Origin: Cellulomonas shaoxiangyii
GTDB lineage: Bacteria > Actinomycetota > Actinomycetes > Actinomycetales > Cellulomonadaceae
Assembly: GCF_004798685.1 (NCBI RefSeq)
Contig: NZ_CP039291.1
Location: 744,001 to 808,000 of the forward strand
Length of the DNA stretch: 64,000 bases
Reading direction: 5' to 3'
Every line of letters begins with the position of its first letter. Within the stretch, counting starts at the first letter, position 1. The notes beneath the pieces were generated by a model. It saw only the letters and a list, made by a program, of their open reading frames with translations. It was not told the DNA's origin and did not search any database. A program made the position numbers and the translations under genes. Of this stretch, positions 50,309 to 63,572 are shown piece by piece.

Positions 50309-52336
50309 ATGACCGACCCGACCTGGTTCCCCCGCGACGCGATCGCCTACGGCGGGGACTACAACCCCGAGCAGTGGCCGCGCGAGGTGTGGGACGAGGA
50401 CGTCGCCCTCATGCGCGATGCCGGGGTCAACCTGGTCAGCGTCGGCATCTTCTCCTGGGCCGTGATGGAGCCGCGCGAGGGCGAGCTCGACCTCGCCTGG
50501 CTGGACGAGCTCCTCGACCTCCTGCACGCGAACGGGATCGCGGTCGACCTCGGCACGCCCACGGCGTCGCCGCCGGCCTGGTTCTTCGCCGCCCACCCCG
50601 ACGCCCGCGTCGTCACCCGCGACGGCACCGTGCTGGGCTTCGGCTCGCGGGGCATGGCCTCCCCGAGCCACCCCGCGTACCGCGCCGCGGCCGTGCGCAT
50701 CGCGACGGCCCTGGCCGAGCGCTACGCCGACCACCCGGCGGTCGTCCTGTGGCACGTGCACAACGAGTACGGCGCACCGGTCGGCGAGGACTTCTCGCCG
50801 GCCGCCGTCGCGGCGTTCCGCGCGTGGCTGCAGGACCGCTACGGCTCGCTCGACGCGCTCAACGCGGCCTGGGGCACGGGGTTCTGGGGCCAGCGCTACC
50901 TGGAGTGGGAGCACGTCGGCGCGCCCGCCGCGACCCCCTCGGTGGCCAACCCCGCGCAGCGGCTCGACTTCGCGCGGTTCACGGACCACCAGCTGCGGGC
51001 CTGCTTCGTCGCCGAGCGCGACGCGATCCGCGTGCACGCCCGGCAGCCGGTCACGACGAACTTCATGGCCAACGAGTGCCCGACCACGGACCTGTGGGCG
51101 TGGGCGCGCGAGGTCGACGTCGTCTCGAACGACCACTACCTCACCGCCGCGGACGAGCGGAACCACGTCGGCCTCGCGCTCGCCGCGGACCTCACCCGCT
51201 CGGTCGCGGGCGGCCGGCCCTGGCTGCTCATGGAGCACTCGACGTCCGCGGTGAACTGGCAGCCGCGCAACGTCGCCAAGCGTCCGGGGGAGATGGCCCG
51301 CAACTCCCTCGTCCACCTGGGCCGCGGCGCGGACGCGGTCATGTTCTTCCAGTGGCGCGCCTCCCGCAGCGGCGCCGAGAAGTTCCACTCGGCGATGCTG
51401 CCGCACGCGGGGACGCGCTCGCGCGTGTGGCGCGAGGTCGTCGGGCTCGGGCAGGACCTGGCGCAGCTGGGCGAGGTGCGCGGCTCCACCGTGCGCGCCG
51501 ACGTCGCGCTGCTGTGGGACACCGAGTCGTTCTGGGCGCAGGACCTCGAGTGGCGGCCCTCGGTCGACGTCGGCCACCGGGAGCGCGTGCGCGCCTACTA
51601 CGAGCGCCTGTGGCGCGACGGCGTGACGGTCGACATGGCGCACCCGTCGCAGGACCTGTCGCGGTACCGGCTGGTCGTCGCCCCCGCGTCCTACCTGCTC
51701 ACGCAGGCGTCCGCCGACAACCTGCGCGCCTACGTCGCGGGCGGCGGCACGCTGCTCGTATCGTTCTTCTCGGCGGTCGTCGACGAGCACGACGCGGTGC
51801 ACCCCGGCGGCTTCGGCGCGCCGCTGCGTGACGTGCTCGGCCTGACGGTCGAGGAGTTCCTGCCCCTGCGCGCCGGGGACGCGACCCGCCTGGCGTGGAC
51901 GCACGGCACGGAGCGCGAGCTCGCGTCCGCGGTCTGGCAGGACGACGTGGTGCTCGAGGGCGCCGACGTCGTCGCCACCTACCTCGACGGTCCGGCCGCG
52001 GGCGGCCCCGCGATCACGCGGCACGCCCACGGCGAGGGCACCGCCTGGTACGTCTCGACCCCGCTGGGGATCGACGCCCTGGCCCCCGTCCTGGCCGCCG
52101 TGTACGAGGACGCCGGCATCACGCCCCCGGGCCTGCCCGAGGACGTCGAGGTCGTCACCCGCCACGGCGCGGACGCGGACTACGTCGTCGCTGTCAACCA
52201 CTCCGGCGACGACGCCAAGGTGCCGGTCGCCGAGGGCGTCGAGCTGCGCAGCGGCACCGCCGTCGCCGGCACGCTCGACCTGCCCGCGGGCGACGTCGCG
52301 GTCGTCCGCGTCCCGCACGGGGGTGGTCGCCCCTGA
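50309..52336 (+). CDS. GH42 beta-galactosidase
   Basis: A 675-residue enzyme with the GH42 barrel, trimerisation domain and C-terminal beta domain. The N-terminal YGGDYNPEQWP is a GH42 hallmark; the acid/base is Glu153 in HNEYG and the nucleophile Glu309 in LLMEHSTS. With no signal peptide it acts on imported galactosides, consistent with the sugar importer encoded next. The ATG at 50309 follows GGAG. First gene of the galactan operon and directly under the LacI-type operators. Confidence 0.96.
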   Translation: MTDPTWFPRDAIAYGGDYNPEQWPREVWDEDVALMRDAGVNLVSVGIFSWAVMEPREGELDLAWLDELLDLLHANGIAVDLGTPTASPPAWFFAAHPDARVVTRDGTVLGFGSRGMASPSHPAYRAAAVRIATALAERYADHPAVVLWHVHNEYGAPVGEDFSPAAVAAFRAWLQDRYGSLDALNAAWGTGFWGQRYLEWEHVGAPAATPSVANPAQRLDFARFTDHQLRACFVAERDAIRVHARQPVTTNFMANECPTTDLWAWAREVDVVSNDHYLTAADERNHVGLALAADLTRSVAGGRPWLLMEHSTSAVNWQPRNVAKRPGEMARNSLVHLGRGADAVMFFQWRASRSGAEKFHSAMLPHAGTRSRVWREVVGLGQDLAQLGEVRGSTVRADVALLWDTESFWAQDLEWRPSVDVGHRERVRAYYERLWRDGVTVDMAHPSQDLSRYRLVVAPASYLLTQASADNLRAYVAGGGTLLVSFFSAVVDEHDAVHPGGFGAPLRDVLGLTVEEFLPLRAGDATRLAWTHGTERELASAVWQDDVVLEGADVVATYLDGPAAGGPAITRHAHGEGTAWYVSTPLGIDALAPVLAAVYEDAGITPPGLPEDVEVVTRHGADADYVVAVNHSGDDAKVPVAEGVELRSGTAVAGTLDLPAGDVAVVRVPHGGGRP

Positions 52337-52463
52337 GGTCGCCCCACGCCCGTCGCTCTCCCGCGTGAGCCGCCTCCCGGCAGCCCACGCCGTACGTCCC
52401 CGTCGCAGCGCCGCGATCCTCTCCGGACGCGTGCACCGCGACACCACCCCGGAAGGAACGCAC

Positions 52464-53714
52464 ATGCGCAAGTCAGCACTCCCGGTCGCGATGGTCGCGG
52501 CCGTCGCCCTCCTCGCCGCCTGCAGCGGCGGGAGCGACGACACCACCCCCACGGCCGAGGCCACGTCCGGCGAGGGCGCCGGCGCGGGTACCAGCCTCAC
52601 CGTCTGGGTCGACGAGAACCGCGAGCCCGCCGTCGCGGCCGCCGCGGAGGACTTCGAGGAGTCGACCGGCGTCACGGTCGAGCTCGTCCAGAAGAACTTC
52701 GAGGACATCCGCGCCGACTTCCTCGCGCAGGTGCCCACGGGCGAGGGCCCCGACATCACGGTCGGCGCCCACGACTGGCTCGGCTCGCTGATCGTCAACG
52801 GCGTCGTCGACTCGATCGACCTCGGCGAGACGGCCGCGGACTTCGAGCCCGTCGCCACCGAGGCGTTCACCTACGACGGCCAGATGTACGGCCTGCCGTA
52901 CGCGCTGGAGTCCGTCGCGCTGGTCCGCAACACCGCGCTCGTGCCGGAGCCGGCACCGGCGACCTTCGACGAGATGATCGCGGCGGGCCGCGCGGCCGGC
53001 ACGAAGCTGCCGTTCGTCATCAACACCAACGGCACCGCGGGTGACGGCTACAACTACTACGCGCTGCAGACGTCGTTCGGCGCGCCGGTGTTCATGCAGG
53101 AGGAGGACGGCTCCTACACCAACGAGCTGGGCATGGGCGGCGAGCCCGGCCACGCGTTCGCGACGTGGCTCGGCCAGAACGGCATGGCCGGCTCGGGCGT
53201 CTTCAGCACCGACTGGACCGACGAGATCGCGCGCCAGGAGTTCGCCGACGGCAACGCGCCGTTCGCGATCACCGGGCCGTGGGCGATCACGGGCTTCCAG
53301 GAGGCCGGCGTCGACTTCGCCGTCGAGCCGATCCCGTCGGCCGGCGGCGAGACCGCGGCGCCGTTCGTCGGCGTGCAGGGCTTCTACCTGTCGGCGCAGA
53401 GCGACAACGCGCTGCTCGCGCAGGACTTCCTCGTCAACTACCTGTCGACGCCCGAGGCGCAGCGCGCGCTGTACGACGCCGACCCCCGCGTCCCGGCGCT
53501 GCTCTCGGTCGCCGAGGACGTCTCGTCCGACCCGGTCATCGGCGGGTTCGTCGCCCAGGTGAAGAACGGCACGCCGATGCCGTCGATCCCCGAGATGGCG
53601 GACGTGTGGGACCACTGGAACGCGGCCGAGGCCGCGATCATCTCCGGCTCGTCCGAGCCGGTGGCCGCGTGGGACAAGATGCTCGGCGACATCCAGTCGT
53701 CCATCGGCGGCTGA
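52464..53714 (+). CDS. Sugar ABC transporter substrate-binding lipoprotein
   Basis: A 416-residue family 1 solute-binding protein, MalE-like. The lipoprotein signal is LLAACSGG, so Cys20 would be lipidated. Binding-protein features include SLTVWVDE, TGEGPDITVGAHDWLG, YGLPYALESVALVRNT and FAITGPWAITGF. It would capture galacto-oligosaccharides released by the galactanase and deliver them to the two permeases. GGAAGGA lies ahead of the ATG. No ATPase is encoded here; an MsiK-type shared ATPase elsewhere is likely. Confidence 0.95.
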   Translation: MRKSALPVAMVAAVALLAACSGGSDDTTPTAEATSGEGAGAGTSLTVWVDENREPAVAAAAEDFEESTGVTVELVQKNFEDIRADFLAQVPTGEGPDITVGAHDWLGSLIVNGVVDSIDLGETAADFEPVATEAFTYDGQMYGLPYALESVALVRNTALVPEPAPATFDEMIAAGRAAGTKLPFVINTNGTAGDGYNYYALQTSFGAPVFMQEEDGSYTNELGMGGEPGHAFATWLGQNGMAGSGVFSTDWTDEIARQEFADGNAPFAITGPWAITGFQEAGVDFAVEPIPSAGGETAAPFVGVQGFYLSAQSDNALLAQDFLVNYLSTPEAQRALYDADPRVPALLSVAEDVSSDPVIGGFVAQVKNGTPMPSIPEMADVWDHWNAAEAAIISGSSEPVAAWDKMLGDIQSSIGG

Positions 53715-53720
53715 CCTGAC

Positions 53721-53760
53721 CGTGGGCGTCGGCCGTTCCCCCCGACGGCCGGCGCCCACG
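53721..53760 (+). terminator. Strong stem-loop between binding-protein and permease genes
   Basis: Arms 53721-53736 and 53745-53760 pair over 16 positions (one T-G wobble) around an 8-base C-rich loop. Its site, just past the binding-protein stop, suggests partial termination or 3' protection that makes more binding protein than permease. Confidence 0.7.
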
Positions 53761-53818
53761 CCCCCCGCGCACCCCGCGCACGCACGTCCGCGACGTCACC
53801 GAGCACGACGGAGAACCG

Positions 53819-55435
53819 ATGTCCACGCAGCAGACCCTCGCGCCGGCGGACCCCGCCGCCGGCGCACGCGAGCCGCACGCGCGGCGCTGGGACGGCAGGG
53901 GTGGCGGCTTCCTGGTGAAGCTCGTGCTCATGGCGCTCGTGAACGCCTTCGGGGTGTCGGTGCTGTGGGCCGCGTACGCGCAGGAGTCGTGGGCGATCTT
54001 CGGCGCCTCGCTCGTGCTGCTCGTCGTGGCCGACTGGGTGTACTTCAGCAAGCGCGTGCTGCCGATGAAGTACATCCTCCCGGGCCTGGTCTTCCTGCTC
54101 GTCTTCCAGCTCTTCTCCATGGGCTACACCGCGTACGTCGCGCTCACGAACTACGGCACGGGTCACAACACGACCAAGGAGCAGGCGGTCGACGCGCTGC
54201 TCATCCAGGCCGAGCGTCGCGTCGAGGACTCCCCGAGCTACCCCCTCACGGTCGTCCAGCGGGGTGACGAGCTCGGGTTCGCGATCGTCGACGAGGGCGA
54301 CGTGCGGGTCGGGTCCGCCGAGGAGCCCCTGGCCGACGCGGGTGACGCGTCCCTCGACGGCGAGCGCGTCACGGCCGTGCCCGGCTGGGAGGTCGTGCCG
54401 TACACGACCCTCATCTCGGACCCGGCGCTGCAGGAGCGGGTGGTCGACCTGCGCGTGCCCGTGTCGGACGACGCGGACGACGGCTCGATCCGCACCCGCG
54501 AGGGGTCGACCGGGCAGGTGTACTCGTCCGCGCTCGAGCACGACGAGGCGGCGGACACGCTGACGAACACCGAGACGGGCGCGGTGTACCGCGCGACGGA
54601 CGGCGGCCGGTACGTCTCCGACGACGGCGAGGCGCTGCCCGTCGGCTGGCGCGTCCACGTCGGCCTCGAGAACTTCACGCGCGCGTTCAGCGACGACACG
54701 TACTCCGGCCCGCTGCTGCGGATCACCGTGTGGACGTTCGCGTTCGCGATCGCCACGGTGGCCACCAGCTTCCTGCTCGGGCTGGTGCTCGCACTCGTGT
54801 TCAACGACACGCGGCTGCGGGGGCGCAGGGTCATGCGGACCCTGTTCATCCTCCCGTACGCGTTCCCGGCGTTCCTGTCCGCGCTGCTGTGGCGCGGCAT
54901 GCTCAACGCCAACCCCGACTACGGGATCGTCAACCAGCTGTTCTTCCTCGGCACCCGCATCGCGTGGCTCGACGACCCGCTGCTGGCCAAGCTGGCGGTC
55001 ATCGGCGTCAACCTGTGGCTGAGCTTCCCGTACTGGTTCCTCGTGTGCACGGGTGCCCTGCAGTCCCTGCCGGAGGACGTCATGGAGGCCGCCCGGATCG
55101 ACGGCGCCGGCCGGTGGCGGACGTTCCAGTCGATCACGATGCCGCTGCTGCTGGTCTCGACCACGCCGCTGCTGATCTCGTCGTTCGCCTTCAACTTCAA
55201 CAACTTCACGCTCGTCTACATGCTGACGGGCGGCGGGCCGCGGTTCACCGACACGTCGGCGACTCTCGGGCACACCGACATCCTCATCTCGATGATCTAC
55301 CAGCTGTCGGGCGTGGCCGGCGGCCGCGCCGACTACGGCCTCGCGAGCGCGCTGTCGATCATCGTCTTCCTCATCATCGGCACGATCTCGGCGCTGGCGT
55401 TCCGCCGGACCCGCAAGCTGGAGGAGGTCCTCTGA
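53819..55435 (+). CDS. Sugar ABC transporter permease, MalF type
   Basis: A 538-residue permease with eight or so helices and a large extracytoplasmic loop (about residues 120-275) after helix 3, as in MalF. The EAA contact loop is EAARIDGAGRWRTFQSITMPLL. It pairs with the next gene product. Stop and next start overlap as TGATG. Confidence 0.95.
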   Translation: MSTQQTLAPADPAAGAREPHARRWDGRGGGFLVKLVLMALVNAFGVSVLWAAYAQESWAIFGASLVLLVVADWVYFSKRVLPMKYILPGLVFLLVFQLFSMGYTAYVALTNYGTGHNTTKEQAVDALLIQAERRVEDSPSYPLTVVQRGDELGFAIVDEGDVRVGSAEEPLADAGDASLDGERVTAVPGWEVVPYTTLISDPALQERVVDLRVPVSDDADDGSIRTREGSTGQVYSSALEHDEAADTLTNTETGAVYRATDGGRYVSDDGEALPVGWRVHVGLENFTRAFSDDTYSGPLLRITVWTFAFAIATVATSFLLGLVLALVFNDTRLRGRRVMRTLFILPYAFPAFLSALLWRGMLNANPDYGIVNQLFFLGTRIAWLDDPLLAKLAVIGVNLWLSFPYWFLVCTGALQSLPEDVMEAARIDGAGRWRTFQSITMPLLLVSTTPLLISSFAFNFNNFTLVYMLTGGGPRFTDTSATLGHTDILISMIYQLSGVAGGRADYGLASALSIIVFLIIGTISALAFRRTRKLEEVL

Positions 55436-56337
55436 TGGCCACCACGACGACCCTCCCCGCGACCGCGACGACGTCCGACCGCGCCCGCGGGCGCCGCCGC
55501 CGCTGGTTCGCCGAGGTGGGGTGGAAGTACCCGGTCGCCGCGGTCGTGGTGTTCTACGCCGCGTTCCCGCTGGTGTACGTCCTGTCGGCCGCCCTGGCGC
55601 GCACCGGCACGCTCACCGGCTCGACCGAGCTGTTCCGGACGTTCTCGACCGCCAACTTCGAGGCGCTCGACGGCACGCGGTTCTGGTCGTGGGCGGTCAA
55701 CAGCCTCGTGGTCGGCGGTGCCACCGCGCTCGGCTCGGTGCTCATGGGCGCCGCCGCCGCGTACGCGTTCTCGCGGTTCTCGTTCCGCGGGCGCCGCGGC
55801 GGCCTGACCGCGCTGCTCATCATCCAGATGTTCCCGCAGATGCTCGCGTTCGTCTCGATCTTCCTGCTGCTGCTCGCGCTCGGGAACGTGGTGCCGGCCC
55901 TCGGGCTCAACAGCACGGTCGCGCTGATCTGCGTGTACCTGGGCGGTGCCCTCGGGACGAACACGTTCCTCATGTACGGGTTCTTCAACACGATCCCGCG
56001 CGAGCTGGACGAGGCCGCGCGCATCGACGGCGCCACGCACGCGCAGATCTACTGGGGCATCATCCTGCGGCTCGTGACGCCGATCCTCGCGGTCGTCGGC
56101 CTGCTGTCGTTCATCTCCACGTTCGGCGAGTTCATCCTCGCGCGCGTGATCCTCACGTCGCAGGACCGCTGGACGCTCGCCGTCGGCATGTACGGCTGGG
56201 TGTCGCAGGAGCTCAACGCGAACTGGGGCCTGTTCGCCGCCGGTGCGGTGATCGCGGCCCTGCCCGTGCTCCTGCTCTTCCTCTTCCTGCAGAAGTACAT
56301 CGTCGGCGGCCTCACCGCCGGCTCCGTCAAGGGCTGA
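55435..56337 (+). CDS. Sugar ABC transporter permease, MalG type
   Basis: A 300-residue, six-helix partner permease with the EAA loop DEAARIDGATHAQIYWGIILRL. Its ATG overlaps the MalF-type stop, so both subunits are made in equal amounts. Together they import galacto-oligosaccharides (inferred from GH42/GH53 neighbours). Confidence 0.95.
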   Translation: MATTTTLPATATTSDRARGRRRRWFAEVGWKYPVAAVVVFYAAFPLVYVLSAALARTGTLTGSTELFRTFSTANFEALDGTRFWSWAVNSLVVGGATALGSVLMGAAAAYAFSRFSFRGRRGGLTALLIIQMFPQMLAFVSIFLLLLALGNVVPALGLNSTVALICVYLGGALGTNTFLMYGFFNTIPRELDEAARIDGATHAQIYWGIILRLVTPILAVVGLLSFISTFGEFILARVILTSQDRWTLAVGMYGWVSQELNANWGLFAAGAVIAALPVLLLFLFLQKYIVGGLTAGSVKG

Positions 56338-59085
<2,748 letters not shown>

Positions 59086-59091
59086 GCACCT

Positions 59092-59120
59092 CCCGGGCCG
59101 GCCGCCGCGGCCGGCCCGGG
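59092..59120. terminator. 13-bp-stem terminator after the galactanase
   Basis: CCCGGGCCGGCCG (59092-59104) and CGGCCGGCCCGGG (59108-59120) form a perfect stem with a three-base loop between the convergent galactanase and Nudix gene ends. Confidence 0.8.
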
Positions 59121-59138
59121 GTCGCCCCGGGCCGCGCG

Positions 59139-60116
59139 TCAGCCCGCGGCGGTGGACCGGTGGGTCTCCGTCGCGACGACGCGCGGCCCGCGGCGCGTCA
59201 TGGCGGCGTGCGCCACGAGCACCTCGCCGGGCTGCAGGTACGGGTTCTCGGTGGGCAGCCTGTTCGCCACGGGGCGGCGCGCGTGCGTGGCCAGCACGTC
59301 CAGCACCGTCGGCAGCACGGGCCGGTGCGTGCACAGCACGGTGTCGACGCGCTCGTCGAGGCACCGGCCCACCACCGCCGCGACGCGGGCGGGCGACTCG
59401 TCGTGCTCGGCCTCCGTGAGCTCCGGGGAGATCTCCGGGGCGAGCCGAGCGGCGTGCGCGAAGGGGGCCATGGTGGCCGCGCACCGCTCCCAGTCGCTCG
59501 TCACGACGTGCCCCACGCCGAATGCGGCGAGCACGGGCACCATCGCGTCGGCCTGCCGCCCGCCGAGCCCGGTCAGCGGCCGGTCGCCCTCGGCGCCGTC
59601 CCACTGGCTGCGCTTGCGCGCCTGCCCGTGCCGCGCGACGACCAGGGCCCGCGTGTCGAGCCGGTCCTTGGCGAACGTCTCGACGAGCGCGTCGAGCGGC
59701 CGCCGGTCCTCCTGCCGGGTCAGGCGCTTGGCCGCGGTGCGCACGTCGTACCACTCCCAGCGGTCGATCTCGTCCGCCTCCGCGCGCGGCACCGGCGGGC
59801 GCGCCTCGAGCGGTGCCCGGTCCCCGCGGCCGGCGGGCTGCGCGGCCCAGTAGCGGACGACCTTGCGCCGCCCGTCCGCGAGCGTGTACTCCAGCCCGGG
59901 CAGCGGGACGCCGAGCACGACCGCCAGCCCGGTCTCCTCCTCGACCTCGCGCACGGCGGCGGCGGGCGCCGCCTCGCCCGGGTCGAGCTTGCCCTTCGGC
60001 CAGGACCAGTCGCGGTACCGCGGCCGGTGGACCAGCGCGACCTGCACGCGGCCGGCCCGCACGCGCCACACGAGAGCGCCGGCGGCCTCGACCGCGGGCC
60101 GGACGGGCGGGCTCAC
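59139..60116 (-). CDS. Nudix hydrolase fused to histidine phosphatase (MutT1-like)
   Basis: A 325-residue two-domain protein. The Nudix box is GKLDPGE plus REVEEETGL (about residues 42-64); the second domain starts near 160 with the phosphatase RHG motif VARHGQA. This matches mycobacterial MutT1, which hydrolyses 8-oxo-dGTP and diadenosine polyphosphates. Its GTG start overlaps the ppk stop by four bases, so the pair is one operon, as next to ppk in mycobacteria. Confidence 0.93.
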   Translation of the reverse strand: MSPPVRPAVEAAGALVWRVRAGRVQVALVHRPRYRDWSWPKGKLDPGEAAPAAAVREVEEETGLAVVLGVPLPGLEYTLADGRRKVVRYWAAQPAGRGDRAPLEARPPVPRAEADEIDRWEWYDVRTAAKRLTRQEDRRPLDALVETFAKDRLDTRALVVARHGQARKRSQWDGAEGDRPLTGLGGRQADAMVPVLAAFGVGHVVTSDWERCAATMAPFAHAARLAPEISPELTEAEHDESPARVAAVVGRCLDERVDTVLCTHRPVLPTVLDVLATHARRPVANRLPTENPYLQPGEVLVAHAAMTRRGPRVVATETHRSTAAG

Positions 60117-62341
60117 CGTGCGGAGCCCGGCCGGCGCCTCTGCCGCTGGATGAGGGCCTGCTGGAGGTCGACCAGCGGGCCGCCCGGCCCGCGGTGGTGC
60201 CGCTCCCAGACGCCGTCAGCGCGCAGGTGCCACGTGGACGTGCGGTCGTCGGTCGACTCGTCGAGGAGCTCGACGAGCTCGGCGACCTGCGCGGGGTCGG
60301 CGACCCGCACGAGCGCCTCGACGCGCCGGTCGAGGTTGCGGTGCATGAGGTCGGCCGACCCGATGAACACCTCCGGTCCCTCGAAGCCGTCCTCGGGGTC
60401 GGGCGTCGCGTGCGCGAACGCGAAGACCCGCGAGTGCTCGAGGAACCGGCCGAGGATGGAGCGCACGCGGATCGTCTCCGACAGACCGGGCACGCCGGGG
60501 CGGAGCGCGCAGATGCCCCGCACGTTGATGTCCACGGGGACGCCCGCCTGCGAGGCGCGGTACAGCGCGTCGATCGTGGCCTCGTCGACCATCGAGTTGA
60601 CCTTGATCTTGATCCACGCGGGCTCGCCGCGCCGGGCGGCCTCCGCCTCGCGCTCGATGCGCTGGACGAGCCCCGTGCGCACCGAGCGCGGTGCGACGAG
60701 CAGGCGGTGGAACCGCGACTTGGGTGCGTAGCCGGAGAGCTGGTTGAACAGGCGCGTGAGGTCCTGCCCCACCTCCGGGTCCGCCGTGAGCAGGCCGAGG
60801 TCGGTGTACAGCCGCGCGGTCTTCGGGTGGTAGTTGCCCGTGCCGACGTGGCTGTAGCGCCGCAGCCCGTCCGCCTCCTGCCGCACGACGAGCGAGAGCT
60901 TGCAGTGCGTCTTGAGGCCGACGATGCCGTACACGACGTGCACGCCGGCCTGCTCGAGCTTGCGCGCCCACGAGATGTTGTTCTGCTCGTCGAAGCGCGC
61001 CTTGATCTCCACGAGCGCCAGCACCTGCTTGCCTGCCTGCGCGGCGTCGATCAGGGCGTCGACGATCGGGGAGTCGCCGGACGTGCGGTACAGCGTCTGC
61101 TTGATCGCGAGCACGTGCGGGTCGGCGGCGGCCTGCTCGAGGAACGTCTGCACCGACGTCGAGAACGAGTCGTACGGGTGGTGCAGCAGGATGTCGCGCG
61201 CCCGGATCGCGGCGAAGACGTCCGTCGCGCTGGCCGACTCGACCTCGGCGAGGTGCCGGTGCGTCGCCGGGACGAAGCGCGGGTACTGCAGCTCCGGCCG
61301 GTCGAGGTCCGCGATGAGGGTGAGGCCCGTGTGGTCGAGCGGGGCGGGGAGCTCGTACACGTCGTCCTCGGACATGCCGAGCTCGCGGACGAGGAACTTG
61401 CGGACCCGGTTGCTGATGCCCTCGGCCAGCTCCAGGCGCACCGGGGGCCCGAACCGGCGGCGCAGCAGCTCCTTCTCCATCGCCTTGAGGAGGTTCTCGG
61501 CGTCGTCCTCCTCGACCTCCACGTCCTCGTTGCGCGTGATGCGGAACGTGTGGAACTCGCGCACCTCCATGCCGGGGAACAGCTGGTCGAGGTGCTGGGC
61601 GATCACGTCCTCGACGGGCACGAACGACATCGGCCCGCTCTCGGCGCCCGCGCGCGCGGGCACGCTCGGGCGGCCCGACGCGTCCACCGCGATGTAGCGG
61701 GGGAGCAGCGGCGGCACCTTCACGCGCGCGAAGTGCTCCTTGCCGCTCGCGGGGTTGACGACGCTGACGGCGAGGTTGAGCGAGAGCCCCGAGATGTACG
61801 GGAACGGGTGCGCGGGGTCGACGGCCAGCGGCGTCAGCACGGGGAAGATCTGCCGGCGGAAGAACTTGTGCAGCCGGTCCTGCTCGGCCTCGCCCAGGTC
61901 GTCCCAGCGCACGATCGTGATGCCCTCGGCGGCGAGCGCCGGCTGCACGTCCCGCTGGAAGACCGCCGCGTGGCGCTCCATCAGCTCGTGCGCGCGCTCG
62001 CTGATCGCCTCGAGCACCTGCCGGGGGGACAGCCCCGACGCGGCCGTGACGGCGATGCCGGTCGCGATGCGGCGCTTGAGCCCGGCCACGCGGACCATGA
62101 AGAACTCGTCGAGGTTGGACGCGAAGATCGCGAGGAACCGCACGCGCTCCAGCAGCGGCTGCTCCGGGTCCTCCGCGAGCTCGAGGACACGCTGGTTGAA
62201 CGCGAGCCACGAGAGCTCGCGGTCGAGGAACCGGTCGTCGGGGAGCGGCGTGGGCGCGGGCAGCTCCCGCGGGTCCTCGGTGTCGACGTGCTCGGCGATG
62301 CTCGCGGCGAGCTGCGGGTCGATCGCAGGGGCGTCGGTCAT
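60113..62341 (-). CDS. ppk: Polyphosphate kinase 1
   Basis: A 742-residue PPK1. The N-terminal domain has [19 protein letters not shown] and [17 protein letters not shown]; the catalytic C-terminal domains have [18 protein letters not shown], the histidine motif [22 protein letters not shown] and [22 protein letters not shown]. It polymerises ATP gamma-phosphate into polyphosphate. The ATG at 62341 is chosen because the conserved protein starts soon after; upstream in-frame starts add only basic, unconserved residues. Confidence 0.96.
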   Translation of the reverse strand: MTDAPAIDPQLAASIAEHVDTEDPRELPAPTPLPDDRFLDRELSWLAFNQRVLELAEDPEQPLLERVRFLAIFASNLDEFFMVRVAGLKRRIATGIAVTAASGLSPRQVLEAISERAHELMERHAAVFQRDVQPALAAEGITIVRWDDLGEAEQDRLHKFFRRQIFPVLTPLAVDPAHPFPYISGLSLNLAVSVVNPASGKEHFARVKVPPLLPRYIAVDASGRPSVPARAGAESGPMSFVPVEDVIAQHLDQLFPGMEVREFHTFRITRNEDVEVEEDDAENLLKAMEKELLRRRFGPPVRLELAEGISNRVRKFLVRELGMSEDDVYELPAPLDHTGLTLIADLDRPELQYPRFVPATHRHLAEVESASATDVFAAIRARDILLHHPYDSFSTSVQTFLEQAAADPHVLAIKQTLYRTSGDSPIVDALIDAAQAGKQVLALVEIKARFDEQNNISWARKLEQAGVHVVYGIVGLKTHCKLSLVVRQEADGLRRYSHVGTGNYHPKTARLYTDLGLLTADPEVGQDLTRLFNQLSGYAPKSRFHRLLVAPRSVRTGLVQRIEREAEAARRGEPAWIKIKVNSMVDEATIDALYRASQAGVPVDINVRGICALRPGVPGLSETIRVRSILGRFLEHSRVFAFAHATPDPEDGFEGPEVFIGSADLMHRNLDRRVEALVRVADPAQVAELVELLDESTDDRTSTWHLRADGVWERHHRGPGGPLVDLQQALIQRQRRRPGSAR

Positions 62342-62444
62342 GTGCCCATGGTGGCACCGCCGGGTGAACCCGTCGTGTCGTCGTGGCGGAGCGTCACGTG
62401 CGGGGAACGTCACCTCCGCGGGGCGTCGGCACGAGGGCGGGGCG

Positions 62445-63416
62445 TCAGCGCGCGGGAGGCGCGCCGTCCGGCGCGGGGCCGTACATGACGTCGACGGCGG
62501 CGCGCCGGAAGCCCGCCCGCTCGTACGTGTGCACGGCCACCGTGTTCTCGGCGCCCGTGTAGAGGATCGCCGTGCGCAGCCCGCGCTCGCGCAGGTGCGC
62601 GAGCCCGAGCGCGGTCAGCGCGCGTCCCAGGCCGAGGCCCTGTGCGTCCGGGTCGACGCCGACGACGTAGATCTCGCCGACCTCCTCGTCGGCCCCCGCG
62701 TCGGGCGCCGCACCGCGCGGGTGGACCTTGGTCCACACCGAGCCGAGCAGCTGGCCGTCGCGCTCGGCGAGCAGGAAGCCGGCCGGGTCGAACCACGGCT
62801 CGTCCTCCCGCGCGCGCAGGTCGGCCGACGTCATGCGGCCCTGCTCCGGGTGGTGCGCGAACGCGCGCGCGTTGACGCGCCGCCACGCCTCCTCGTCCTG
62901 GCCGGGCACGAACGGGCGCACCGTGACGCCCGCGGGCAGCGCGGCCGGCGCGGGCGGGTGCGCCTCGAGGTCGACGGCCATCCGCAGCAGCTCGCGCACG
63001 ACGACCAGGCCGGCGGCGTCCGCCGTCGCGCGCGCGGCCGGGACGTCCCCGTGCGCCCACACCGAGAGGCGGCGGCCGGGCACGGTGGCGGTCTCCGCCT
63101 GCGCGGCCACGAGCAGCGCCGACGCCACGCCGCGCCGCCGGTGGTCGGGGTGGACGACGACCTCGCCGCTCACCCGCGTCGACGTGCCCACGTCGAGCTG
63201 CGCGTAGCCGACGAGCGTCCCGTCGGCGGCGTGCGCGAGCAGGTGCACGACCGGCGCCTCGGGCTCGGTGAGCCACAGCAGCGGCTGCTCGGACAGGGGC
63301 GCCACGCCGTCGGCACGGGTCGCGTCGTGGTGCAGGCGCCCGACCGCGTCCGCCGTGGCGGGGTCCAGGGGCCCCGCGACGGCCGTCACGAGCGTCGCGT
63401 CGGTGTCGGACGTCAT
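62445..63416 (-). CDS. mshD: Mycothiol synthase (tandem GNAT)
   Basis: A 323-residue protein of two GNAT domains. Domain 1 has [17 protein letters not shown]; domain 2 has [51 protein letters not shown] and the terminal YERAGFRRA. This is MshD, the last step of mycothiol synthesis (acetylation of Cys-GlcN-Ins), and it marks the organism as an actinobacterium. The ATG at 63416 gives the family length. Confidence 0.95.
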   Translation of the reverse strand: MTSDTDATLVTAVAGPLDPATADAVGRLHHDATRADGVAPLSEQPLLWLTEPEAPVVHLLAHAADGTLVGYAQLDVGTSTRVSGEVVVHPDHRRRGVASALLVAAQAETATVPGRRLSVWAHGDVPAARATADAAGLVVVRELLRMAVDLEAHPPAPAALPAGVTVRPFVPGQDEEAWRRVNARAFAHHPEQGRMTSADLRAREDEPWFDPAGFLLAERDGQLLGSVWTKVHPRGAAPDAGADEEVGEIYVVGVDPDAQGLGLGRALTALGLAHLRERGLRTAILYTGAENTVAVHTYERAGFRRAAVDVMYGPAPDGAPPAR

Positions 63417-63572
63417 GCGCCCATCCCATCACGCGACGGTCCGGTGCGGGGCGGGTGGGCCAGGAGGGCCCTCCCGCTCGTCGGCGGCGTGTGGAGGCCT
63501 CGTGCACGTGGGCCCTCCGACGCTGACGCACCCGTCCCGGACGCGGGGTCCGCCGGTACCGTGGACGCCGCC

